Assembly (NCBI GenBank): GCA_036733985.1
Contig: DAIMZM010000008.1
Location: 1-39,971 of the forward strand
Direction of reading: 5' to 3'
DNA from: DAIMZM01 sp036733985
GTDB taxonomy: Bacteria > Bacillota > Dehalobacteriia > UBA4068
Length of the DNA stretch: 39,971 nucleotides
Shown: positions 1 to 7,742 of the stretch, piece after piece
Numbering within the stretch: position 1 is the stretch's first letter
Layout: each line of letters starts with the position of its first letter
Notes under the pieces: generated by a model
Seen by the model: the letters and a program-made list of their open reading frames with translations, nothing else
The model's database searches: none
Told to the model about the DNA's origin: nothing
Made by a program: the position numbers and the translations under genes

Positions 1-2392
1 CAATGGTGACAAAGCTCTTGCAGGTGGCTTTGCCCGTGGCCATATCCACCTCCACATCCGCCAGGAACAGGCCGTACATCAAGGTGGGGGAAAGGTCGCA
101 ATGCCCGTTATTGGGGTCAAGCTTAACCAGGCCCAAGCCGCCGATTTCATAATAGCCGGTATATTTGGTGGGAATCCCCTCAGCCGTCATCTCCTGATAG
201 GTGCGGTAGCTGCCGTCCGGCTTTTTCATGGCTGCCAGCAGTTTGGCGGCTGCGTCCAGGGTGGCATAGCCCACCATGATATGGCAGCGGGAACCGGCCG
301 CCTCCCCTGAATTGGGGCAGTTTTTCGAATCGTTCATGATCACCTTGACCTGGTCCGGGGTAACGCCCAACACTTCCAGGGCTTTGACCGTATGGGTGAC
401 CGCGCCGGCGTCGCCGCCCTGGCCCTGGTCTTCCCAGGTATTATAATGGGTGAAGGTGCCGTCCGGATTCAGCTCCAGATAAACTGTGGCATTATCGCCG
501 TTCCCCCCGGTGCAGGAGAACCCCCCGCAGGCTACGCCCACTGCCCGGCGTTTTTCCGGTGTGGACTCAGCCGCGGCCTTGGCTTTCATTTCCTCATAGA
601 TGGGACGGGCCGTTTTGAAAATCCCCGGCATGGGATATTCCCGGTAAGGATAGTTATTGATGGAAAGATCCCCTTCCCGGGCCACATTGTTCTCCCGGAA
701 ATCGAAGGGATCCATGCCGGCTGCATAAGCCAGCATATCCACCATAGATTCCAGGCAGGTCAGGGCCTGGGGCGAACCGAAGCCCCGGTAGGTGGTGGCC
801 AGATTATGGTTGGTATAGCCCATGCGCACGATGCCCCGGGCATTGGGGATCTTATAGGGGAAGCCGATGAAACGGACGAAACGGTTGGTCAGATACTGGG
901 CGTATTCATGATAAGCCCCATGATCGCAGCCCATATCCGCTTCCAGGGCAGTGATCTTGCCCTGTTCATCGCAGGCCAGGCGGCCGTTAAAGTAGGCGGG
1001 GGCCCGCTTGCCGGAAAAATGCTGATTTTCTTCCCAGGTCATGGTCAGGGTCACCGGCTGCTTCAAAGCCATGGCGCAGACCGCTGTGATGGCATAGGAC
1101 TGGGGATTGACGGCGGCGCCGAAGGAAGCGCCGGTGGGATTCTCAATGATCCGCAGCTTGTCCGGTTCCACCCCCACCGCGGAGGCCAGATAAGCTTTGG
1201 CGCCGTAAATATCCTGGGACTTGCAGGCCACGGTCAGGATATCATCCTCATCATAAAAGCCCTGGACCGTATCGGCTTCCAGCATCATATGGGGTTCCCG
1301 GGTAGTGGAAAAGCTGCCCTGAATGCTGTGGGCGGATTCAGGGATCAGGTCCCGGGGATCCTCCCCTTTGACCAGGGGCTGGCGCAGATAGATATTGGGG
1401 CCTTCCTCATGGATCCGGATGGCGTCCGGCATGGCCGCGTCCAGGAAATTCAGGTATTCCGGCAGCTGTTCCAGCTCCACCTGGACCTTTTGCGCCACTG
1501 CCCGGGCGTTCTCCCGGGTATCCGCCGCCACCACAGCCACCACATCGCCCCAGCGCACGATCTTCTTATCACTCAGCACCGGCCAGGTGGCTTTGTCCAC
1601 CTCCGCCCGGGGATGGCCTAAGGGGCCGCCCAAAAGGTTGGTGCCTTTGACGTCTTGAGCTGTGATCACCTTCACCACGCCGGGCATGGCTGCCGCTTCG
1701 CTGAAATCGATGTTTTTGATATTGGCGTGATGGGTGACGCAAGGCTGCACCAGGGCCAGATGCAAGGTGCCGGGGGGCATTTTCAGGCCGATATCGTCCC
1801 CGTAGTCGCAGGTACCGCAGACTTTAGCCAGGGCGGCCGGGCGGATGATGGGCGTGCCGTAATAGTCGCCGTCCTCCGGGTTCTGATAATGAAGATGCTC
1901 GACCGGCTCCTCTCCCCGCAGTACCTTGGCCGCCTCCATAACGCAGTCCACCAGGGGTTTATAACCGGTGCAGCGACAGACATTATGATGCTGCTGAAAC
2001 CATTGCCGCACTTCCTCCCGGGTAGGCGCGGGGTTTTGATCCAGCAGCGCTTTAGCGGAAACGATAAAGCCTGGGGAACAAAAACCGCATTGCACACCGC
2101 CAAAGCGCATCCAGGACAGCTGCAGCGGATGGGGATGGAAGGGGGTGCCAACGCCTTCAATCGTCACCACCTGGGCATAGTCCGGCACATTCTTCATCTT
2201 CTTGACGCAGGAACGGATCACCTGGCCGTCCAGAATCACCGAACAAGCGCCGCATAAACCGGCATTGCAGCCCACCTTTGTCCCGGTCAGGCCCACCCGC
2301 CTCAAGACTTGGGCCAAGGTATCCTTGTCCGGGTCACAGAAAACAAACCGTTCTGCTCCGTTGATAATAAGCGGCACTCTCCTGATATTCAT
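1..2392 (-). CDS. MOP-type molybdenum hydroxylase (fused [2Fe-2S] and molybdopterin domains), 3' end outside window
   Basis: The frame is open from an ATG at 2392 to the left edge, giving at least 797 residues with the C-terminus missing. An AAAGGAGG site lies 7 nt before the start. The N-terminus is a plant-type [2Fe-2S] domain with Cys42, 47, 50 and 62. A helical second [2Fe-2S] domain follows, with C101xxC104 and C138xC140. This spacing matches Desulfovibrio gigas aldehyde oxidoreductase (Mop), as I recall it, almost residue for residue. The molybdopterin part shows GASFGA (about 422), RGFGSPQ (about 535) and GQGGDAG (about 656). There is no FAD domain, so electrons must leave to another carrier. 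The family oxidises aldehydes or hydroxylates N-heterocycles with water-derived oxygen; the substrate here is unknown. The catalytic glutamate near the C-terminus lies outside the window. The gene follows the GlpA-like/DUF1667 trio by 68 nt and is probably co-transcribed. A selenium-dependent xanthine dehydrogenase-like role is an alternative. Confidence 0.9.
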   Translation of the reverse strand, partial: MNIRRVPLIINGAERFVFCDPDKDTLAQVLRRVGLTGTKVGCNAGLCGACSVILDGQVIRSCVKKMKNVPDYAQVVTIEGVGTPFHPHPLQLSWMRFGGVQCGFCSPGFIVSAKALLDQNPAPTREEVRQWFQQHHNVCRCTGYKPLVDCVMEAAKVLRGEEPVEHLHYQNPEDGDYYGTPIIRPAALAKVCGTCDYGDDIGLKMPPGTLHLALVQPCVTHHANIKNIDFSEAAAMPGVVKVITAQDVKGTNLLGGPLGHPRAEVDKATWPVLSDKKIVRWGDVVAVVAADTRENARAVAQKVQVELEQLPEYLNFLDAAMPDAIRIHEEGPNIYLRQPLVKGEDPRDLIPESAHSIQGSFSTTREPHMMLEADTVQGFYDEDDILTVACKSQDIYGAKAYLASAVGVEPDKLRIIENPTGASFGAAVNPQSYAITAVCAMALKQPVTLTMTWEENQHFSGKRAPAYFNGRLACDEQGKITALEADMGCDHGAYHEYAQYLTNRFVRFIGFPYKIPNARGIVRMGYTNHNLATTYRGFGSPQALTCLESMVDMLAYAAGMDPFDFRENNVAREGDLSINNYPYREYPMPGIFKTARPIYEEMKAKAAAESTPEKRRAVGVACGGFSCTGGNGDNATVYLELNPDGTFTHYNTWEDQGQGGDAGAVTHTVKALEVLGVTPDQVKVIMNDSKNCPNSGEAAGSRCHIMVGYATLDAAAKLLAAMKKPDGSYRTYQEMTAEGIPTKYTGYYEIGGLGLVKLDPNNGHCDLSPTLMYGLFLADVEVDMATGKATCKSFVTI

Positions 2393-2460
2393 GACATATC
2401 CTCCTTTAATGTACATCCTTATTATTCTGATTAAATATGTGGATAAAACAGCAGGCAAAC

Positions 2461-2841
2461 CTAAACTTGGGCAGTTTCTTTTGCGGCGACTTCTTTGGTA
2501 ATGATGATATCCGCCCCGGTATTCAGGACATTAGGGATCACCACCTGGTTGATCTGGGCCGGAGCCGTCACGGTGACGGCCTTGATCTGTTCCATCACCG
2601 GAAATATCTGATCCTTGGGGATCGGCCAGGAGGTGCGTACGCTGGCCAGGGGCAGTTCGCCGCCAATGACCCGCACCAGGGAGGCAATCGTCCGCTCCGG
2701 ATTGACGATCTCCTGCCGGGCATAGTCGCTGCCTTTGGGACAAGCACCCCCAGCCACGGAAAGTACTTCCCGGCCCTGGTATTCCACGGTTAAGTCGCAG
2801 CCGTTGGGACAGACGATGCAGACCATTTCTCTTTTCATCAT
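2461..2841 (-). CDS. DUF1667 small cysteine-rich redox protein
   Basis: This 126-residue protein has an N-terminal CxxCPxGC motif (residues about 8-14) and a second cysteine in GGACPKG (about 32-38), the hallmark of DUF1667. The family almost always sits beside a GlpA-like dehydrogenase and an NAD(P)/FAD oxidoreductase, as here, and is thought to be a small metal- or Fe-S-binding subunit of that complex; its exact role is not established. The ATG overlaps the stop of the upstream gene by 4 nt, which suggests translational coupling. It is the last gene of the redox trio before the molybdenum hydroxylase. Confidence 0.85.
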   Translation of the reverse strand: MMKREMVCIVCPNGCDLTVEYQGREVLSVAGGACPKGSDYARQEIVNPERTIASLVRVIGGELPLASVRTSWPIPKDQIFPVMEQIKAVTVTAPAQINQVVIPNVLNTGADIIITKEVAAKETAQV

Positions 2842-4106
2842 TTCACCATCACCGTTATCTCATGATTGTTTTTCAGCTCTCCGGCCTTAAGGCTGAAGGA
2901 TTCCATTTCCGGCGGGGTCAGCCGCTTAAACCGCTTTTCCTTGATGATTTCCCCATCCTGTTTCAGGGCCACCACCGCGTCCCGCAGGGGGCGGGCGGCG
3001 CGGAAAGAAATCGTAGCGCCCTGCTCCCGGCTGAGCAACTGGGGGGCCAGATGCCCCAGGCTGCCGTCGCCGGTCACCCGCACCGTAGCCGGGGGCAGGC
3101 CGCCCTCCCGGACATAGCGGGCCACGCTGTCCGCCAGGCGCTCGCTTTCGATGGAGACATTATCCACCAGGTCATGGACATGCAGCACATTGCCGGCAGC
3201 AAAAACCCCGGCCACATTTGTCTGATAATGATTATCCACCACCGGCCCCCCGGTTTGGGGATCCAAACACACCCCCATTTGCAGGGACAGCTCATTTTCC
3301 GGGATCAGGCCCACGGACAGGATCAGGGTATCGCAGTCGTAGCGGGTTTCCGAACCGGGGATGATCTCCCCGTTTTCAGTAAGGGCGCTTACCGTCACCG
3401 CAGTTAAACGCGTTTGCCCCTCGATATTGGTGACCGTATGGCTGAGATAGAGGGGGATCTGATAATCATTGAGGCATTGTTCCACATTGCGGGCCAGGCC
3501 GCTGGGATACGGCAGCTTTTCAATAACCGCCAGCACCCGGCAGCCCTCCAGGGTCAGCCGCCGGGCCATGATCATGCCGATATCGCCGGAACCCAGGATC
3601 ACCGCCTGCCTGCCGATCATGATATTTTTGAGGTTGATATAGCTTTGGGCCACCCCGGCGGTAAAAATCCCCGCCGGGCGGCTGCCGGGGATGGCTAAAG
3701 CGCCCCGGGTCCGCTCCCGGCAGCCCATGGCCAGGATAATAGCCTTGGCCTGGAATTTGAGCAGCCCGGTTCGGGAGGAGGCGGTCACCAGCTTGTCCGG
3801 GGTGATCCCGATCACCATCGCCGAGGTGATCAGGCGGATCCGCCTTTCTTTAAGCTGGTCGATAAACCGTTGGCTGTACTCCGGCCCGCTGAGTTTTTCT
3901 TTAAAACGGATCAGGCCAAAACCGTCGTGAATGCATTGGCGCAGGATGCCGCCAGGGGCGGGCTCCCTTTCCAGCACCACGATATTTTCAATACCGTTTT
4001 CCCGTAATCTGACCGCGGCGGCCAGGCCGGCCGGGCCGGCCCCGATGATCAGGGCGTCAACCCGCTCAATTCCCAGAGGACTATCGGTTATCGCATAATT
4101 ATTCAT
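2838..4106 (-). CDS. NAD(P)/FAD-dependent oxidoreductase of the GlpA-like/DUF1667 trio
   Basis: This 422-residue protein belongs to the pyridine nucleotide-disulfide oxidoreductase fold. It has an N-terminal FAD-binding GAGPAG (about 22-27) and a central NAD(P)-binding GSGDIG (about 172-177). A C-terminal VAGVFAAGN segment is the usual second FAD contact. There is a cysteine in AMGCRERTRG, a conserved motif in this subfamily. It overlaps the GlpA-like gene upstream and the DUF1667 gene downstream by 4 nt each. In this family it probably moves electrons between NAD(P)H and the GlpA-like partner. The physiological substrate is not visible from sequence. The partnership could also serve the neighbouring molybdenum hydroxylase, which lacks its own FAD domain; that is inference. 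Confidence 0.88.
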   Translation of the reverse strand: MNNYAITDSPLGIERVDALIIGAGPAGLAAAVRLRENGIENIVVLEREPAPGGILRQCIHDGFGLIRFKEKLSGPEYSQRFIDQLKERRIRLITSAMVIGITPDKLVTASSRTGLLKFQAKAIILAMGCRERTRGALAIPGSRPAGIFTAGVAQSYINLKNIMIGRQAVILGSGDIGMIMARRLTLEGCRVLAVIEKLPYPSGLARNVEQCLNDYQIPLYLSHTVTNIEGQTRLTAVTVSALTENGEIIPGSETRYDCDTLILSVGLIPENELSLQMGVCLDPQTGGPVVDNHYQTNVAGVFAAGNVLHVHDLVDNVSIESERLADSVARYVREGGLPPATVRVTGDGSLGHLAPQLLSREQGATISFRAARPLRDAVVALKQDGEIIKEKRFKRLTPPEMESFSLKAGELKNNHEITVMVK

Positions 4107-5566
4107 CGTACGCTCCCATAAAACATCCGGCTGTCCGCCTTATTGTAGAGAACCTGGTCCACGCTTTGCCCCTTTTCCTCCATGATCAGCTCGGCGATCC
4201 TGGTCTGGCAAAAGCCGCCCTGGCAGCGGCCCATCATGGCCCGGGTGCGTGATTTTACGCTGACCATGGTGGCGATACCCAGCGGATTATTGATCGCCTC
4301 CAGGATCTCTCTTTTGGTGATGGTCTGACAGCGGCAGATGATCTCCCCATAAGCGGGGTCCCCGGCGATCAGGGCGGCTTTCACCTGATCCGGCTGATCC
4401 GCAAAGCGGATCACGCCCCGCCGCCGGCCGTCAAAGCCGGGCTTGGCCGCCGCATTGGCCCTGGCCACCACCTGGGCGGCAATATCCCGGGCCAGAGGGG
4501 CGGAGGCGGTGATGCCCGGCGATTCAATGCCGATCAAGTGGATCACTTGCTTGTTGTCTTCCCGTTCCAGGATCACAAAATCGCCGAAGCCGCCCACCGT
4601 TTCGCTGACCAGCTTGGGCCGGACGCCGGCAAAGCTGCTGATGACCATATTCCGGCGCAGCTTTGGCAAAAGCCGCAAGCCCTCTTCCAGCAACATATCC
4701 ATCACCGGCTTGGTGGTGGCGTAATCAAAGGGCTGGTCAATATACTCATTGCTGGGGCCGATCAGTACATTGCCGTCGGTGGTGGGGGTCAAATGAACGC
4801 CCAGCCCGCCCTTTTTCTGATTGGGCACCGGGTAGACCGGGATGGGCAAAAACGGCAAGGCGGACTTGTCCAGCACCAAGTACTCTCCCCGGCAGGGAAA
4901 AATCGGATAATCGTTGACGCCAAACATCCCGGCCACCGTATCCGCGGCCAACCCGGCGCAGTTGATGACCCAGGAGGCGGCAAAAGACCCCTGTTTCGTT
5001 TTTAAGGTATACCCCGGGTTGTCCGGATCCACATTTTTGGCCGCGGCCAGCACCTGATGGTCAAAGAAAAAGCGCACCCCGTTTTGGCAGGCGTTTTCCG
5101 CCAGGGCAATGGTATAGATAAAGGGGTCAAAAATGCTGGTCCAAGGGGAATAAAGCGCGGCCAGCCCCTCGACCCAGGGCAGCTTTTTCTTGATCTCCCC
5201 GCCGGTAATGATGCGCAGATCCGGGCAGCCGTTCAGCCGGCCCTGCTGGTACAGGTGCTCCAAACCGTCCAGATCTTCTTTTTCCTGGGCGATCACCAGC
5301 TTGCCTGTGCGCTGATAAGGCACATCCAGTTCCCGGGCCAGGGCCTCAAAGCCCAGGCAGCCTGCCACGCAATACTTGGCCATCAGAGAGCCGGGCTTAT
5401 TATTAAAGCCGGCATGAACCACGCCGCTATTGCGGCCGCTGGTATTGCTGACCACATCCAGCTCTTTTTCCAATACGGCCACTTGCAAATGATAGCGCGA
5501 AAGCTCCCGGGCAACGGCGCTGCCCACTGAGCCGGCGCCAATAATGATCACATCGAATTTTTCCAC
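4103..5566 (-). CDS. GlpA-like FAD-dependent dehydrogenase with C-terminal BFD-type [2Fe-2S] domain
   Basis: The protein is about 487 residues. The N-terminal DAO fold has the FAD-binding GAGSVGSAVA and the NTSGRNSGVVH segment typical of glycerol-3-phosphate dehydrogenase/L-2-hydroxyglutarate oxidase-like proteins. The C-terminus carries a Bfd-like [2Fe-2S] domain with CRC, then a GRCQGGFC cysteine pair about 35 residues later. I chose the GTG at 5566 because GAGG lies 9 nt before it; the in-frame ATG at 5575 abuts that site and the TTG at 5581 overlaps it. No glycerol kinase or facilitator is nearby, so a role in glycerol-3-phosphate oxidation is only one option; another 2-hydroxyacid or amino compound is possible. 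The gene begins about 48 nt after the EamA exporter and overlaps its NAD(P)/FAD partner by 4 nt. Confidence 0.88.
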   Translation of the reverse strand: MEKFDVIIIGAGSVGSAVARELSRYHLQVAVLEKELDVVSNTSGRNSGVVHAGFNNKPGSLMAKYCVAGCLGFEALARELDVPYQRTGKLVIAQEKEDLDGLEHLYQQGRLNGCPDLRIITGGEIKKKLPWVEGLAALYSPWTSIFDPFIYTIALAENACQNGVRFFFDHQVLAAAKNVDPDNPGYTLKTKQGSFAASWVINCAGLAADTVAGMFGVNDYPIFPCRGEYLVLDKSALPFLPIPVYPVPNQKKGGLGVHLTPTTDGNVLIGPSNEYIDQPFDYATTKPVMDMLLEEGLRLLPKLRRNMVISSFAGVRPKLVSETVGGFGDFVILEREDNKQVIHLIGIESPGITASAPLARDIAAQVVARANAAAKPGFDGRRRGVIRFADQPDQVKAALIAGDPAYGEIICRCQTITKREILEAINNPLGIATMVSVKSRTRAMMGRCQGGFCQTRIAELIMEEKGQSVDQVLYNKADSRMFYGSVR

Positions 5567-5590
5567 TGATACCATCCTCAAATTAGGTGA

Positions 5591-5610
5591 ATTCCTGAAG
5601 ATTCCTGAAG
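5591..5610. repeat. Two tandem copies of a 10-nt unit
   Basis: The unit ATTCCTGAAG occurs twice head to tail in the short spacer between the EamA exporter stop and the GlpA-like start. No function is evident. Confidence 0.6.
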
Positions 5611-5614
5611 CTTC

Positions 5615-6529
5615 CTAGGCAGCCGGTTTGCAGGCCGCTGCTTTTTGGGCGCTGCGCTCCTGCAAGTAAGGCAGAAGCACGGACAGCACCATGCAGGAAC
5701 CCATAATGGCGGCGCCGATATACTGATTGAGGGTAAACAGCTCGTCCAGGAGCAGCCAGCCAAAGAAAGCGCCGTAAACCGACTCCGAGGTGAAGAACAC
5801 CGTGGTTTGCGTAGCGGTCAGCACCTTTTGGGCTGAGCTCTGGATATAATAGGCCAAAGCGGTGGAGAAAACAGCGCAAAAGCAAATGGTGAAAATCACC
5901 ATATGGTTAAGGACAACCGGCTGGGCCAGCATGCCCATGGCCACGGCCACAATGAACGCGTATGTAGCGGTGGCCAGCGTCTGCAGAAAAGTCAAAACCA
6001 TGGTATCCAGGATCTTGCAATATTTGCTGATCAGCAGGAAATGGAAGGCATAACAGACGGCTGAGCCAGAAGCCAGGATATCGCCGCGATTGATGGCCAG
6101 GCCGCCCACTGCGGAAAAGACATAGAGGCCGAACAAGGTGAGCAAACCGATAAGGATCTGCCAGACGGATATTTTGCGGTAAAAGAAAAAGCTCAGCACC
6201 GGCACTAAAACAACATAGACGCCGCTGATAAAGGAGACGTTGCCCACCTTGGTAAAATTGAGGGCAGCGGTCTGCAGGATGAACCCCGCGAACAGGGGTA
6301 ATCCCACCAAATAGCCGATCCCCAGCTTAGCCTTACTCAGCGTCATTAACTTTTTATTCAGCAGAAGCGCCAGAACCAAAGCTGCCAAAACGAACCTGAA
6401 GCAGACAAATTGGTAATAGGAAATACTACCCAGGGATATTTTGATCAAGGCGAAGGAACAGCCCCAAATGCAGGATACTAAAAGTACGCCGGCAATAGCC
6501 CAGGGTTTCTTGGATTTATTTATTTTCAT
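5615..6529 (-). CDS. EamA/DMT-family transporter
   Basis: This 304-residue membrane protein has about ten hydrophobic segments in two similar halves, the normal length and layout for the drug/metabolite transporter superfamily. The first helix carries the characteristic CIWGCSFALIK pattern and the second half repeats the fold. Members export amino acids, nucleosides or other metabolites; the substrate cannot be read from sequence. An AAGGGA site precedes the ATG. It lies between the RpiR-type regulator (90 nt upstream) and the redox trio (48 nt downstream), so it may export a product or intermediate of that pathway. Confidence 0.88.
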   Translation of the reverse strand: MKINKSKKPWAIAGVLLVSCIWGCSFALIKISLGSISYYQFVCFRFVLAALVLALLLNKKLMTLSKAKLGIGYLVGLPLFAGFILQTAALNFTKVGNVSFISGVYVVLVPVLSFFFYRKISVWQILIGLLTLFGLYVFSAVGGLAINRGDILASGSAVCYAFHFLLISKYCKILDTMVLTFLQTLATATYAFIVAVAMGMLAQPVVLNHMVIFTICFCAVFSTALAYYIQSSAQKVLTATQTTVFFTSESVYGAFFGWLLLDELFTLNQYIGAAIMGSCMVLSVLLPYLQERSAQKAAACKPAA

Positions 6530-6572
6530 ATTTTCCCTTGGTTAATTATTGTAAAAGGTATTTTCAGATTTG

Positions 6573-6595
6573 CCGGCTGCGGTTTGCCCAGCCGG
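6573..6595 (-). terminator. Weak stem-loop between regulator and EamA gene
   Basis: Seven-base arms CCGGCTG/CAGCCGG surround a 9-nt loop just downstream of the RpiR-type regulator stop. No T-run follows on the minus strand, so it is at best a partial terminator or an mRNA-stability element. Confidence 0.35.
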
Positions 6596-6619
6596 ACGCG
6601 GATCCGCTATGCTGAATAA

Positions 6620-7519
6620 CTAATCCACATCCAGGCTATCCGGCCCATGATTGCCCCGCCGCCAATATCTAACGCTGTCCAGCACGTCTTTTTCCAATCT
6701 TTCCATTTCATACTTTGTCTTCTCCGGCATGATCTTGGCGATTTCCGATATCAGCACATTGATGATGGTTACCGCGCCGGAATAAGAGTTGAAAAAGGAG
6801 GCGGACTGGGACGGTACGGAAAAGACCACATCCCCGATCTGGGCGGCGGGCGAAGCCAGGCTGTCTGTGATGACAATGACCTTCGTGCCTTTGGATTTTG
6901 CCAGGTAGGCAGCGTCTATTGAGGCCTTGGTATACCTGGCGAAGCTGAATACCACCAAAGCGTCGGCAGGCGAGGCCCAGCGGAGGGCTGTCAGCAGGCT
7001 GACGTCGCCGCTGATCAGGCTGAGCACCCGGGGGCGGATATAGTCGAGAAAAATACCCAAAAGCAAGGCTAAAGAGGAGGCTTCCCGGACGCCGACCACC
7101 CAAATATTATAGGCGGTATACAGCAAATGGGCGGCTTGTTCCACCATTTCCTGGGTGACGTTCTTGGACAGGGTTTTAACATTGATGATATCCTGGTTGA
7201 TATTATCCAGCAGCGAATTGTCCCCGCAGCATTCCTCCGCTATGATCATATCCAGCATGGAAAATTCGGTGCGCAGCCGCTCCTGGGCGCAGATTTGCAG
7301 CTCGGAATACCCGCTTAAGCCCAATTCCTTGGCAAACTTGACCACCGCCGACTCACTGACGCCGATTTTCAGCGCCAGCTTTCCGGCAGCCAGAAAGGCC
7401 AGATCCTCCGGGGTGTCGATAATATGCTTGGCGATCTTCTTTTGTGTTTTGGTAAAAGTATTAAGCCTGGTTCTTAGGTCCAGCCAGAAATCCGCAGCGT
7501 TTAATACCACATGTATCAT
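6620..7519 (-). CDS. MurR/RpiR-family transcriptional regulator
   Basis: This is a protein of about 299 residues. The N-terminal helix-turn-helix of the RpiR type (about 15-75; KIGVSESAVVKFAKELG is the recognition region) is followed by a SIS sugar-isomerase-like sensor domain (about 115-260; VVGVREASS, VVFSFARYTK and VIVITDS). A longer in-frame extension to 7906 crosses the intergenic stem-loop and runs opposite the end of the neighbour, so I reject it. The start is the ATG at 7519 or, better spaced from AAGG, the GTG at 7510. A good promoter sits directly upstream. It is the first gene of a possible unit with the EamA exporter and redox genes and is their likely controller. The ligand is unknown. 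Confidence 0.88.
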   Translation of the reverse strand: MIHVVLNAADFWLDLRTRLNTFTKTQKKIAKHIIDTPEDLAFLAAGKLALKIGVSESAVVKFAKELGLSGYSELQICAQERLRTEFSMLDMIIAEECCGDNSLLDNINQDIINVKTLSKNVTQEMVEQAAHLLYTAYNIWVVGVREASSLALLLGIFLDYIRPRVLSLISGDVSLLTALRWASPADALVVFSFARYTKASIDAAYLAKSKGTKVIVITDSLASPAAQIGDVVFSVPSQSASFFNSYSGAVTIINVLISEIAKIMPEKTKYEMERLEKDVLDSVRYWRRGNHGPDSLDVD

Positions 7520-7538
7520 CCTTTTTCTTTTTGTTTGT

Positions 7539-7566
7539 ATTATATAGCAATCGCTCCTTCGTGCAA
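7539..7566 (-). promoter_or_regulatory. Sigma-70-type promoter for the RpiR-type regulator
   Basis: On the minus strand, TTGCAC (7566-7561) and TATAAT (7544-7539) are separated by 16 nt, about 20 nt before the regulator start. This implies the regulator and perhaps the genes after it are transcribed separately from the ABC/PreA-like unit. Confidence 0.7.
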
Positions 7567-7673
7567 ACCCCATTTTCCTAAACAATCCGGAGGAGGGATG
7601 CCGCACCCTGGCCTTCGGCCCGCGGCAGCAGAAAAGGACGAAACTTGCAGCCCGGCATAATCCCAAAGGGAGG

Positions 7674-7730
7674 CTGTTCCATAAGCGAAAAAGCGGGGGC
7701 GCACCTCGGCCTTTTCCGCTTATGGAACAG
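7674..7730 (-). terminator. Long stem-loop after the PreA-like gene
   Basis: Perfect 14-nt arms (7674-7687 and 7717-7730) continue with one mismatch through an A-rich/T-rich stretch. It starts 13 nt after the stop of the PreA-like gene and probably ends the importer/PreA-like transcript. No clear T-run follows on either strand, so it may instead be an RNA 3'-end stabiliser. Confidence 0.6.
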
Positions 7731-7742
7731 GAGGAGAGGGGT

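Noticed and set aside
392..1621. A 409-codon open frame on the plus strand
   Set aside because: It is the complement of the molybdenum hydroxylase, has no recognisable domains and no ribosome site; the minus-strand frame carries all family motifs.
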